A stretch of 64,000 bases of DNA, taken from the NCBI GenBank assembly GCA_037043015.1, contig CM073330.1, positions 9,008,012 through 9,072,011 on the forward strand. The letters are read 5' to 3'. The stretch is from Bryum argenteum. Lineage: Eukaryota > Streptophyta > Bryopsida > Bryales > Bryaceae. Of this stretch, positions 25,156 through 36,159 are shown in pieces; positions within the stretch are counted from its first letter, which is position 1, and the number at the start of each line of letters is the position of its first letter. A program made the translations under genes and the position numbers. The notes under the pieces were generated by a model. The model searched no databases and was not told where the DNA came from. It saw only the letters and a list, made by a program, of their open reading frames with translations.

Positions 25156-25572
25156 GTTGATAGTCAAGCGATAGCAAGTGCGATGGAAAACGATACAATA
25201 AGTTCACGATTATTGCGGGCGGCACGAGCGAGACAACTAAATGATGGATTAGATGAGATATGTTTATCTCAACAAAATAGTAGGGTAGAATTGCTTTCTG
25301 GTACGGGAGCGGTGGTGGGCATGGCGTTTATGGACAATGCATTCAAAAGTGGCATGGAATTGAACGGAATGAGATTGTTTCCCTCTGAGGTGGCAGTACA
25401 TGTCACTCATGTAGATTATGAATTACACTTGACCGGAGATGTAGTTGGAGAACGATTAGGATTGTCTAGGGGACTGACGATTCGTTGGGACCGCTCTTTG
25501 GTACGTGTAGTGGCTTTGGATTCCAATATTCTACACGCACGAGGTGAAGAGGGATCTCACATGTACCGATGA
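25156..25572 (+). CDS. Orphan coding exon, unknown protein
   Basis: An open stretch preceded by a plausible 3' splice site (TTTCTGAATATCAG, ending at 25155) and also containing an ATG at 25183 (MENDTISSRLLRAARARQ). The 129-residue reading from the ATG is balanced in composition and looks like real protein, with a segment FMDNAFKSGMELNGMRLF followed by a likely beta-rich part (VAVHVTHVDYELHLTGD). I do not recognise a family. It lies about 0.8 kb upstream of the DUF7869-like coding region on the same strand. It may be an earlier exon of that gene, with a possible donor near 25548 (CACGAG/GTGAAG). A stand-alone short gene is the alternative. Confidence 0.4.
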   Translation, partial: VDSQAIASAMENDTISSRLLRAARARQLNDGLDEICLSQQNSRVELLSGTGAVVGMAFMDNAFKSGMELNGMRLFPSEVAVHVTHVDYELHLTGDVVGERLGLSRGLTIRWDRSLVRVVALDSNILHARGEEGSHMYR

Positions 25573-26384
25573 TGACTCCAATATTTGGGTGATAGTCTGG
25601 TTGGGGTACCCAAAAAGGTTGTCCCATGAACAATTGCACTCTATGCTGGTGTGACAAACATATCCATTTTTAAACTGTAATACAATAAGACTTCATTAGA
25701 TGTAGTTTTAGTTGTCTCATTTTTATAATGTATCAAGAAAAAAATTAAAAATTAAAAAAAATATTTTGAAGTAATTTTATTTGATTTTTTAGTTGAAAAA
25801 GTAAGTCATGTCCCAATAACCTAAAAGCCATAGAATCAAGCAAATGGAATATCAACCATTTTTATTTTAATATAATTTTTGAATATGACCTACATCTTCT
25901 TGTATAGAATACAAAATAATTTATTTAATAAAAAAAAATTAATTAATTGTGCACTATAATGCCTGCAAATCCCCAAATTCAACACTTTTTCCCTCATCTA
26001 TGAATGGATCCAAAAAAAAAAATCTAAAAGAAAATCTATAGGCATATATACTCGATTTCAAAGAGGTGCATGATATTTTATTTTCTATTTTAGGGTCTTT
26101 TTACTTGATTAAAATGACTAAATTAGACAAACTTTGGAGGCTTTCAATAAAAATAACCTAATTAGTGTGTCCAAAAAGTGATACCCCAAGCTTACCATTG
26201 CCCATTTGATTTCCATGAGGAGTTTTACACACCAAGCTCCAATGAGACATCACGAAGAAGTAGTCAAGCTTCAAATCCCGTACATGAAAATTCACCATTT
26301 TCCCAGCCTCCTTCTAACAACATCTGAGATCTACCACATGTAGATGGGCTGGCATTTGTAAGACAAACGCGCAGACGGTATTCT
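25573..26384. other. AT-rich stretch, possible intron
   Basis: Strongly AT-rich with poly-A/poly-T runs and no supported ORF, consistent with an intron or spacer between the orphan exon and the DUF7869-like region. The downstream frame is open back to about 26324, just after an in-frame TGA. Confidence 0.4.
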
Positions 26385-28927
26385 ATGCAGAATCGGACAA
26401 GGCGAGTCGCAAGGGAGAGAAGACCAGCTGTTGGTGCACAAGCAAAAGTAACATTGGTGAGCGTGCAAAATGCATTAGCAAAAGGTGGATGCAAGAGAAA
26501 TTGTTTAACAGATATTCCGGCAAGGTATATCTTGGACGTGCGATATAATGCATGGGCGTCTAGGTATTCAATCCGGAGTACATGGGTGAGGCAGATGTTG
26601 GTTTCTTTCTATACACAAACCGATGGAAATTGTAGAGATAAGTTTGTGACAAAGTTGGATGGCAAAGAGGTTTGCAATGCGTGCTACGCTGTAGCATTTG
26701 GATATTCACAACGGCGTTTCAAGGACTTGAAAAAAGATTGTTTGATATATGGTAGGGTGGCAGCTATTCACGGTAATACCCTTTCTGATCCAGTTAGAGA
26801 GAAAACTAGAATGTCTGCTGCCGAGGCATGTTTTAAGTGCTTCGTGGATGAAGCCAGTTGTCTTCAAACCCACCGATCTATTCGACGCAAGAGTGACAAC
26901 GAGGTCGTGCCGCTTATTCTTCTCCCCATGAACACAATAAAATCTGATGTATTCAATTACGTGAACGAGGAGGTGAAGAGAATTTGCAACGGCGAAACTA
27001 TATCCATGAGCTCATTTCGGAGGATGTGGCGCCTGAGGTATCCCCATGTCCAAGTACCCCCGTTCTCTAGGTTCTCAAAATGTTATCATTGTTGGGAGTA
27101 CAAATGTGCCATGGAAGGGACAACCAATGCCGATGCCAAGATAAGGATTAAAGAGGTGTTCATGTTACATTTGCTCAATCAAATGGAGGAACGTAGAAAT
27201 TATTGGATATTCAAGAGGTCTTGTTATATCAACCTTGAGATGTACATGTGTATCATAGTAGATGGCATGGATCGAAATACAACCATGGTACCTCGAATAC
27301 GTCAGACCGTAAAGAATATCCAGAACCGGTTCGTGAAAACCCATCTATGCGGGGCATTGGTGCATGGAATAGGATTGTACTGTGATGTGTGGTTTGGAGC
27401 TCACCACAAGCATGATAGCAACCAAGTCGTGAGCACATTATTACATGTGATAGGGGACGTATTACCGAGGAAGGGATTCTTGCCACCAACATTACGCATC
27501 CAAGCGGACAACTGCACACGCGAGAACAAAAATATTTATATGTTCGCAATGTGTGCAACTTTGGTTGGATTGGGATTGTTCCAGGAAGTGGAACTATCCT
27601 TCCTCATCGTGGGTCATACGCATGAAGATATCGATCAACGGTTTAGTTGTATTTCAAACACTTTGAAGAGGTCAGACGTGAACTCTTTAAAGGAAATGTT
27701 TACTCTCATTGAACGGGGAACGTCCCCACGGAGGCATTTGTAAGCGTACAACTTTTAGAGAATGTATGGGATTGGAAAAAGTTCGTAACTCCGCACCTAT
27801 TGACAGGATCGGATTCATTGGTTGGCATTACATTTCCACACCACATGAGATTCTATTCTAGCAATCGCGAGAGTGCTTGTAAGGTCAAGGTCCAACATAA
27901 GCACTATTGCAAGGATGCTTGGGGACCAGAGAGAGGGGATCAAACTTTGAGATCCATCCCGAACAGGGTCGAACGACCCGATTTTGCGACTGTATATGCA
28001 ACGGATGAGCGGGAACTTAAGGCGTTAGACGATTTTATTGCGTACAAGGATAGGTGTATTCAAAGATTGCAATACGTGGAAGTCAACCGTGATGCAAAAC
28101 ATGAGGCACAAAGGTTGAAACAATATTTAGCAGAGTTTCCAAAAAAGGACCGCAACGCGGATCACGAGTCATCACCGTTTTGGCCATCCTATGAGTCCAA
28201 CGCCCAACCTTCATGATGCTTCTCTTCGATACCGAGGGAGAATACTATTGTTGAAACTTGTGAGATAACTGTTGTTGATCAGATTGTGGGCATGCTTCCG
28301 AGTGCAGAGGCTCGTGGATACTTTGGACCACGAAGGGAGAGACCATCATATCAAGCAGTGCATAAAGCACGACGAACTAGTCGACATTGCGTCAACGAAG
28401 AAATCTCAGTACGAGACCAAGAAGGAGGTAGCAGCGATCCGTTTCCATCATTCAATCCCGAGACAGACATCAATACTGGTCAATTTGTTGCACTGAGTGT
28501 TGTTCGGGAGGAGGTAGAAGCAGGCATACCTTTTTATCTAGGAAAGGTGATTGAAGAGGGGAAAAACTCATGGAGGTTAAAGATTAAAGTATGTTGGTAT
28601 TGCCCCATTATGAGAGAAGGGGTCGTTGAAGAACTGGGGTCCACCAGACAATGCTATGCGAATTGCATGGAGTCCTTGTGGGAGCCATCTGGTGAGAGGC
28701 ACAGTTGGGTACCGAAGGAGGCGTGTATTTTTTCATGGTTTGACGAACAACCCGTATCGGAGAATGTCGTTCAACCGTCGGAGAAGCGCATAGTACACGG
28801 AGTGCAGGCAGAGAAGAGAGTTCGTATTCCTCAATCCACAAAGACACACATTCTCAAATATATAGCCATGCAAACAGAAGCTATTGACGACGAACGCTTA
28901 CAGGTAGCCTTAAATACCAAAGAGTAG
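26385..28927 (+). pseudogene. DUF7869-like protein (RNase-H/DDE-like), broken
   Basis: Long coding region of some 840 residues in total. The first open part (26385-27743) has a Cys-rich N-terminal half (for example CRDKFVTKLDGKEVCNAC). It then has a core with IIVDGMDRNT (near 27260), IQADNCTRENKN (near 27505) and VGHTHEDIDQRFS (near 27615). These spaced D...DN...E/D motifs are typical, from memory, of DUF7869 proteins, whose core resembles an RNase-H-like DDE transposase/integrase fold. A frame change near 27715 moves the reading by one frame into 27745-28213 (including WDWKKFVTPHLL), and a TGA at 28214-28216 precedes a same-frame C-terminal part to 28927. That last part contains a small barrel-like segment (YLGKVIEEGKNSWRLKIKVCWY). 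It could be a decayed DNA-transposon protein or a mis-spliced or decayed host gene; no TIRs or target duplication were found. Confidence 0.6.
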
Positions 28928-31300
28928 GTTATGATCGTAGTACATTTACCGTGGTTTGTATGGTAATTGATATAGAGTGTTCATGTATGAACAAGTTAAA
29001 TGTATCCGGTGAAGGTGTAGTGGTAGACGTAGAGTTAGAAATGATTACAAGGATTGGGGTAATACCAATTTTTGTATCTACAAGTATACTTACAAATGTA
29101 TAATGTTTATTATTTTCCATGTACTATGTCTCATATTGCAAGTAGGACTTCACCATATTAAGTGACAAATATTACAAATGATTCTTGAGTACATTGGGTA
29201 AAACTATTTAATATTCTCTAACATGTATTATTGTACAAAAACTATATGGTTTCCAACTAGTGGATGTTTTTACCGAAGAACCAATTCTCCAAACCATATA
29301 TTTGGGTTTTGAAGTGCACATTGAAGATTACTTACATAAGTGCACTTTTATACATACAAGTGCACAATTGCTTAATTGGTTGTTTTTTATGTCTACAACC
29401 ATACATTAAAGGAATTTAGTTTTTGCATGACCATCCATATTTGTGAAGTATTCGTCGGCTATCTATTATTTAAGGTAGGTAGTTAGTTTTCTTTGTTTTG
29501 ATTTGTTTTGTATTGGATATGACATCTATTATCTAAGGTAGGTAATTTTTTTATTTTGTTTTGTTCTGCAAGTGACACTATGAGTTGGGAACAACCGTTG
29601 GATTGGGCCGCATGAGGCATTGTTAAAGGCGGATTTTTTTTTGTAGAAATGTAGAAAATGATTAAATTGCAAAACGAGTTGACGGATCGTGAGATTGCAT
29701 GTTGAAGTATTTATGGCCCACAAATTACCATAATTTACAAAAACGACCTAATTATAAATTTAGGAGAAAAATAAGAGAACCCAACTACACAAGAATCATG
29801 TTGTTTTGAGCTACGTAATCAAAATAGACAATTAGGCCCAAATTTTGTTTTGTTGAAAATAATTTCCACGGTAACGCCGAGGGCCATACTAATCTACCAT
29901 TTAAGGCAAATACTACTTTTAGGGTTATGTTTTGTCACATTATGATCTAGGGGACCCTCGGTCGGATCGGGCCGCATGAAGTGTCAATGGTAGCGGGTTT
30001 TATTTTGTAGAATTTTTAAAAAGCAATCGGATTGCAAAATCAGTCTACAGGTCCCGAGATATTGAATTTTGAACTATTTTTGGTCCCAAAGTTACAAAAA
30101 TTACAAGAATGACCTTATTATAAAAACCTTGATTACTTATATTCATTTTATTATTTGATAGTAACTTACTTCAGCATACAAAAATTGACAATATATCCGT
30201 GGCAATGCCACAAGCTAAACTAGTATGCTCATAAAAAGTGGACTCATCGTTAAATGGAAGCGATTCTCGTTGTCGATTAAAGAGTTTGTAGTGAGTACTC
30301 ATGTTGTCTCCGTGATCGCTTTTGGAGAATTTGTAGTTAAATATGATGTTGTCTCGTGTTGATCAAGCATTCAAATCCTCCTTGATCTAATTTTTCTTTG
30401 TTGAAACAAGGGTTGAGGTACGAACCTACTTTATACACACAATCGTAAGCACTTTCAATGTTACTCTACATTGTATGTCGGATGCTTCATATGATACTTT
30501 AACCGTTTACATGGCCAATGAAGGGCAAAAATCCCTCTCATGTAATTGGACCATGTTTGAAAGTTAAACAATTAAATAAAAAAATCATTGAATGAGAGAG
30601 ATTTTTGGCCTCTCTCCATCCAAAGTATGACTTGACCTTGCACGTAAAGAGTTCTTCAACATCTATTGAAACTAAAGCTTTTGTAGGACGATTTTACACA
30701 TCCGAGCCTCTTGTTGGCTCTATTTTGCAATTGGCGGCGGCGCTTGCATGTTGCCGGACACTTCTCTCTAGAAGATATGTCAAGTTAGGATCATTTTTTT
30801 ATTTTAGTATACATGATGTTGCCGCTTTGGCTTCCTTATGTGGCTTCGTAGAAGAGCCATGAAGCTTCCTTGAAAGACAATACTCTAGAATATCATGCGA
30901 AGGAACAAAAGTATACTGCCACTTGTGATTAAGTGACTGGAAGTTGTCATGTAGAAACTTCTTTTTGAACCGCAAAGTCTAAAAAGGCCCCAAGTATATT
31001 ATACTTCAAAAATGAATACTTTAACATGTATATTCCAAATCACTTTCCTTCTCTATTCATCACTTTGATTTATAAACTAAGTTCAAGACTTGTGACTTTT
31101 TATGAGCGATGTCTAAACATGCACAATCAAAATAACGAATAAAGTAACATATACTTTACATGCGGAGTCAGGCCGTGCCAGAGGACGACAAAAATCCTCT
31201 GAATGTGATTTGTCCATTTTCTAAATTACACAAAATGAACCAATCACGTTAATAGAATTTTTGCCTTTGTTTGGCCATACGCATGGAATGACTCCCCGTG
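28928..31300. other. AT-rich intergenic stretch with a diverged direct duplication and short hairpins
   Basis: No gene is supported. Two segments of about 190 bp (29575-29760 and 29940-30130) are diverged direct copies, sharing GGGCCGCATGA, TTGTAGAA, GGATTGCAAAA-like and ATTACAA-like blocks in the same order. Near 30524-30610 a short inverted repeat (GGCAAAAATCCCTCTCAT against ATGAGAGAGATTTTTGGCC) suggests a MITE-like hairpin. A similar weaker one lies at about 31185-31262. Confidence 0.4.
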
Positions 31301-31303
31301 TAA

Positions 31304-31871
31304 GGGGCACTTCACACTATGGCCGAAGGTCGAGAGGCCGTCGATTTCAGCCAATGAAATTGCAAGAAACCCTAGTTTTGGCCTCTCGAGCCTTCACACT
31401 AGAAGCCAAAGTCCATCGGCCGTCACTCTCCAAATGGCCTACGTGGCAGCACTTTTTGACCAAGGCGACGGGCTCTCGACGTTTGTTTGGGTCTTGCATT
31501 TTGCAAGACCCAAACTATGGTCGAGAGGCCGTCACATTTTTTTCATAAAAAATTCAAAAACTGACAAGATCTTGGCCGTTAGATCAAAAGGATGCCTTGG
31601 ACAAGGAATAAAGTGATATGGGTTTGGACTTTGGGCTTGGCCTTTGGAGGCTTCATATCAGAGCCGTCCAAGTTGAGAGGCCATGGGAGTTCATGGCCAA
31701 AGCTTTGGACTTTGGGCTTGGCCTTTGGAGGCTTCACACTATGCCCGGCCAAAGGCTCCAATTACAATATTTTATTGGTTATTTTCAGTAAATTCCTTTG
31801 GACTCTCAACAAAGTTTGGACTCTCAATTCCACGGCCTCTCGACTTGGACGGCCATAGTGTGAAGCGGCCC
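31304..31871. mobile_element. PIF/Harbinger-type MITE
   Basis: The element has terminal inverted repeats of about 40 bp. The left end reads GGGGCACTTCACACTATGGC and the reverse complement of the right end reads GGGCCGCTTCACACTATGGC, both followed by a GTCGAGAGGCCGT-like block. It is flanked on both sides by TAA (31301-31303 and 31872-31874), the 3-bp target duplication used by PIF/Harbinger elements. It encodes no transposase. Inside, a 33-bp block is directly repeated exactly (31623-31655 and 31704-31736), and extra copies of the CTTCACACTA terminal motif occur. It ends 224 bp before the COX6b start codon, so it may contribute to that promoter or 5' leader. Confidence 0.85.
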
Positions 31872-32095
31872 TAAAGCTCCCTAAGTGAATACCATGTTAT
31901 AAAACTAACTCATGTCCGTCCACTTCCACGTCAGACTAAAGGACGTAGGAAATTTGTCGAGTTGGCATCGCCAACGTGGCGACTCGAAGCCGAGGAATCC
32001 TGGTGCCTCTTTGAGTGGGGCTGCTGCTCCCTTACTACCATTGCAGCCATCGCTGATCTCGCAAGCTCCGTCCCGTATTGATTCCGGTCGCAACA

Positions 32096-33621
32096 ATGGG
32101 CAACAACATCGCGGCCATGGAGCAGCAGCAGGTCTACCAGGATCCGGAGCCGGAGCAGGTACTGTACTGCCTTTATTTCCTCACAATTTAGGGTTCCGTG
32201 CCCCAAATTCTGGCACATTCCATTCAAAGAAACGTCATTATCGATCGCTTACCCTTGAATACGGCCTTGCAGATTGAGAAGCAACAGAGCGAGAAGCAAG
32301 AGACCGTTGTTGAGGTATGATGCATTCTATCGATTCTTCAGAGCTCATCGTCAAATGCCCGCGCTTTCTTTCCCGTGGGATTGTTCTGCGATCAGATCAC
32401 ATTCCTCGTCGTCATCATCATTGAAAATATTTATTTCTTGATGAAAATTCTCGTGAGGAGCGCGAGATTTGTTTATTTGTAAGAATCTATTGCGATTAGG
32501 TCACTTTTCTCGGCGGTTTTTCGTCAGGGATTACAATTGAAGTATTCTTCAGGTGCCCGAGATTAATATTTATTACTTTAGATTTCCCGGTTTTGGATTA
32601 AAATTTCGTGAGAGGAGCCCGAAATTTCTTTTTTGTAAGAATGTTATGCAATTAGGTCATTTTCCTCGGCGTTCTTATTACTTTTTTTCATCAGGAGTTC
32701 CAGTTTTGAATTGTTGTTCAATCTTAATCTTGAGTTGTTGCTCAGAATGTTTCAGGTAGGTCGTTTTCATCATTTTTTTGGTTCTGAAATTCCGAGAGAT
32801 TATACGTGTAATGGTTCTGATTTCAAGGAAAAAATTCGCCTTCTGATTTGGTGCAGGAAGGAAGTGAGGAAGGTCAGGAACTGGCAGTAAGGGTAAAGTC
32901 CTGTTGTCACGTGTTTTAGCAATTGGAACATTCTCATGGACCTGAGTGGCAACTGAAGGAGTTGTGGTTTTTGATTGTAGGAAGAAAGTGAAGAACCTGC
33001 GGAAGAGGAAGAAGAGAAGCCAAAGATAACTGTAAGTGGGAGATAATTATCTTTACTTGTCTTGTCTGTAAAGATTCGAAAGATCTGGACCTGATTGGGA
33101 ACGATGTGGAATGCCTTTCAGGTCGACGATATTAAGACAGCACCTATGGATTTCCGGTTTCCAACCACAAACCAAGCAAAGCACTGTTACACCCGCTACA
33201 ACGAGTTTCACAAGTGAGTCCCTGCACCATCTAATACTCATCTTTCTAAAACCTATTGCATGATGAATGAGATGTAAATTAATCAGTTTCCAGCTTATTT
33301 ACTAAGAAATATCTTCTGAGATGTTCACCATGGAATACTCAAGTCTCAAAGGGTTAATGCATGTAATGTGACCTCGTTTTAGCTTAACCACTGTGAATTA
33401 TCTTTTCAGGTGTGCTGCTGAGAGGGGCGAGGAAGCGAAGGAATGCCAAAAATACGCCAGATACTACCGGTCGCTATGTCCCGGAGACTGGGTACGCATT
33501 TGTTTCATTTCTGTTGGCATTTTGCTATTCTTTCGCCTGCTAAGCTCCATTGATCAATGCATTGCAGGTTGACAAGTGGAACGAAGAGAGGGAGAACGGA
33601 AACTACGCTGGTCGTTACTAA
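32096..33621 (+). CDS. COX6B: Cytochrome c oxidase subunit 6b
   Basis: Nuclear-encoded subunit of respiratory complex IV, facing the mitochondrial intermembrane space and helping hold the oxidase dimer together. Seven exons fit canonical splice sites: 32096-32158, 32273-32314, 32857-32886, 32981-33031, 33122-33213, 33410-33491 and 33568-33621, giving about 137 residues. The C-terminal half is the conserved domain, with PMDFRFPTTNQAKHCYTRYN and the paired cysteine motif C-x9-C / C-x10-C (CYTRYNEFHKC and CQKYARYYRSLC), which forms the disulphide-stabilised helical hairpin. The N-terminal half, from four very short exons, is an acidic Glu-rich extension of the kind seen in the long plant COX6b form. 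Exon 3 could end 6 bases later (GTAAGG read as Val-Arg) without changing frame. Start ATG is the first in a good context (CAACAATGG). Confidence 0.93.
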
Positions 33622-35060
33622 GGGCAAGCACACAGCACTTTTACCCAACTCTTGTGCTTTGACTTCGAACGTTGATGGCTTTGATTACCCTCTTAGAAGC
33701 TTAATCTCTTTAATTTTTTAATTTAATGGACCGTGGGGAAGCCTCAGCACTCAGGCAAACAAAACACCACAACTTTGAGTTAGTTGGAGCTTCGGAAGAA
33801 TAAATTGTTGGCTGTTTCCAACTGCAAGTCTGTCTACAGAAACTACCCTTGGATCTAATCTGCTTACTTTCCCCTGGAACATGGGTTTCTCATCTTCTAC
33901 TTCATCTGTTGTCATTTTCAAAGCACAATGTGGAGCCCTAACCGGCCTACATCAGTAATATCGTTGTTGGGCTACAAATATTGTTAGATTTAGTCAACTG
34001 TTCGAGGATCTCTTTCATGTGCAGTATTGAGTTTACAATTACACACGCGTATGTGGATGTAGGTAGCTCATGTTTCTCAGATTGGCTGGAACAGTGCAGG
34101 AATAAAATATTTGGTTGATTTCTATTTAATGTTGCATTTGCGTTAAGCGTGACTCGGAACCTGTTCCTGGAAATTGCAAATCTAAATTTATGCAGTAGAA
34201 TTTTGGAACCCGAGCACGACACAGGCTGTCCTTCACATACACGTTTTGGTACTTGATTCCACTTCTATGCTGTGTGCTTGCGTCCAGGGCTCACACGTAG
34301 GCTTGTCAGGTAAAGTTGAAGTCTCTGAAGTCACACCCTCTCTAAATGATAGATAACCTATCAAATGTTACTTTTGAGAAAAAATGTACCCTTATTGTCT
34401 CAAACCATCTTATTATTGAAGCGAAAAGGATTGGAAATTGGAAAAATTTGATCTTATGTACGCCTTTCATAAGTAAAAAATTTCCTTTATAGATCTGTGA
34501 AGGAATAGAACAACATGCAATTGTAAGAGGAGAAAAGAGTAGACTAGAGAATGAAGGCTTGCTAAGAGCAACATTTTTACAAGGAAAGAAGAGAAAATAA
34601 GATTGAAGGCTAAAACAATATCAGTTAAGACTAGGAATAGGTAGGTAAGAGTATGAAACCACGAGTAGGAATAGGTAGGTAAGAGTATGAAACCACGAGT
34701 AGGAGTAGGTATGTACCTTTCTCTAAATTAGCTAGTAGCACTCGAAGAATAGCGCCAATAGTCATTCAAAGGCATAGGCCTTATCTCATTTTAAAACAAG
34801 AATACTTCCTATTTAGCATTTATCAACATAGACCATATGTTTACAAATTTAGTCCCCTTGATTTTAAATGTGTTGACCAATTGTATACCATATATTAAAA
34901 AAAAGAATTTGGTAGAATACATAAAGGGTGTGCCCACAAAGAAACATATTGCATACATGTTGTGGGCGGATTGCAGTACCAAACGCACATTCGCTGTTCA
35001 AACTTGGACTTCACCAATCACATCCACCTGTCCCATCATTGAACGACAAGGACCCAGTTT
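33622..35060. other. COX6b 3' region and spacer
   Basis: No gene seen. A diverging tandem repeat of about 36 bp (AGGTAGGTAAGAGTATGAAA and following) occurs twice at about 34640-34710. The rest is AT-rich unique-looking sequence. Confidence 0.4.
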
Positions 35061-35135
35061 CAAGACCCCCTTCTTCCTCCTCAAGACCCCCTTCTTCCTC
35101 CTCAAGACCCCCTTCTTCCTCCTCAAGACCCCCCC
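35061..35135 (+). repeat. 21-bp tandem repeat upstream of the CLC gene
   Basis: Three exact copies of a 21-bp pyrimidine-rich unit beginning CAAGACCCCCTTCTTCCTCC, plus a partial fourth. Because 21 is a multiple of 3, all frames stay open and give artefactual low-complexity ORFs. It lies in a GC-richer patch that ends in a good splice donor at 35266, so it is probably in the 5' leader of the CLC transcript. Confidence 0.8.
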
Positions 35136-35265
35136 TTCCCCTTCGCCTTTCACTCGGGAGCCTCCTCCGTCACCTCCATTATGTCCTGCAAGCAACAATC
35201 CCAAGGTTTTTAGCGCCCTTCGTCAATTGCAGTCAAGGCATAATCCTCCTGCGCAAAAAATCGCA

Positions 35266-36020
35266 GTAAGTGATTTTTCCAATGGTTTCTTCATAATCTA
35301 ATTTGACCGCTCGTGTACTCCAGGAGCGAAATTGGAGTAATTCAGGAAGGAACCAATTCTCTTTGATCTTGTATTGATCGCTCTGAAATTTCAGCTGCTT
35401 CTTAAATTCCAGTCTTAGTGATTCTAAAATTGCTCTTGTTTAACATTCTCGTTACGCTACTCAAAGCATCGGTATCGAATATTGAGTGATTTTGCGGTAT
35501 TGCTTACAGCCAATCGGTCGCTTAAAAGCGGAGCGAGCTTGAATAAGCTACTCAGAAAAGCTTTGTTAGGGTTTTTTGAGCTAATCAGCAGTAGTTGATT
35601 CGAGTACGAGGCGAGAGAAGCCAAAACATTTCGCGAGGTTTCGGTTTGAGTTAGGATTTTGCATTGATAGCATCCTTGTTACTCTTCTGAAGGCAATTAT
35701 GTGGTGAAAAGATGATAATCTAGAACTATTCAAGCTATCCTGTAGTCCACATGAACCTCAGTCTTAGGGTTTTCAGGCTCTCAGCTGAACTATAGAAAAT
35801 TACGAGAGGAGTAATGGATGTGACTAAGGTTTTGGAAATTGATTTATCGATAGAATTAGCTTGATACTCTTGAGGGAAAATCTGGTGGTTTGAATGCTCT
35901 GACTTGACAGAGCAGAGCATGGTTGATAGTAATTGAGGTTTTGGTGCTCTAGTGATTCATCGATAGAGTAAGTTTATGACTCCAATCCTGAAAAAGCTGG
36001 TGGTTTCATTTTTGGAGCAG
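35266..36020 (+). other. Predicted intron in the CLC 5' UTR
   Basis: A strong donor (GCA/GTAAGT) at 35266 and an acceptor (CATTTTTGGAGCAG) ending at 36020 bracket AT-rich, non-coding sequence. A 5' UTR exon ending at 35265 would then join a second one that holds the start codon at 36160. This is inference from splice signals and composition only. Confidence 0.35.
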
Positions 36021-36159
36021 GAGAGAAAGTATGCTGGAATCCTCAGTTTGAGGTGAAGGCAGACCGGAATGTAGTGAAGATTCATAGAACAGAAATTTCT
36101 ATTTGTCGACTGGCGGGTATTTCTGGCTCCCAGGAGGTTGTGCGAAGGCAGACCCTGGC

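Noticed and set aside
35061-35270. A Pro/Ser-rich ORF
   Set aside because: It is the 21-bp repeat read in frame, with no conserved sequence on either side.
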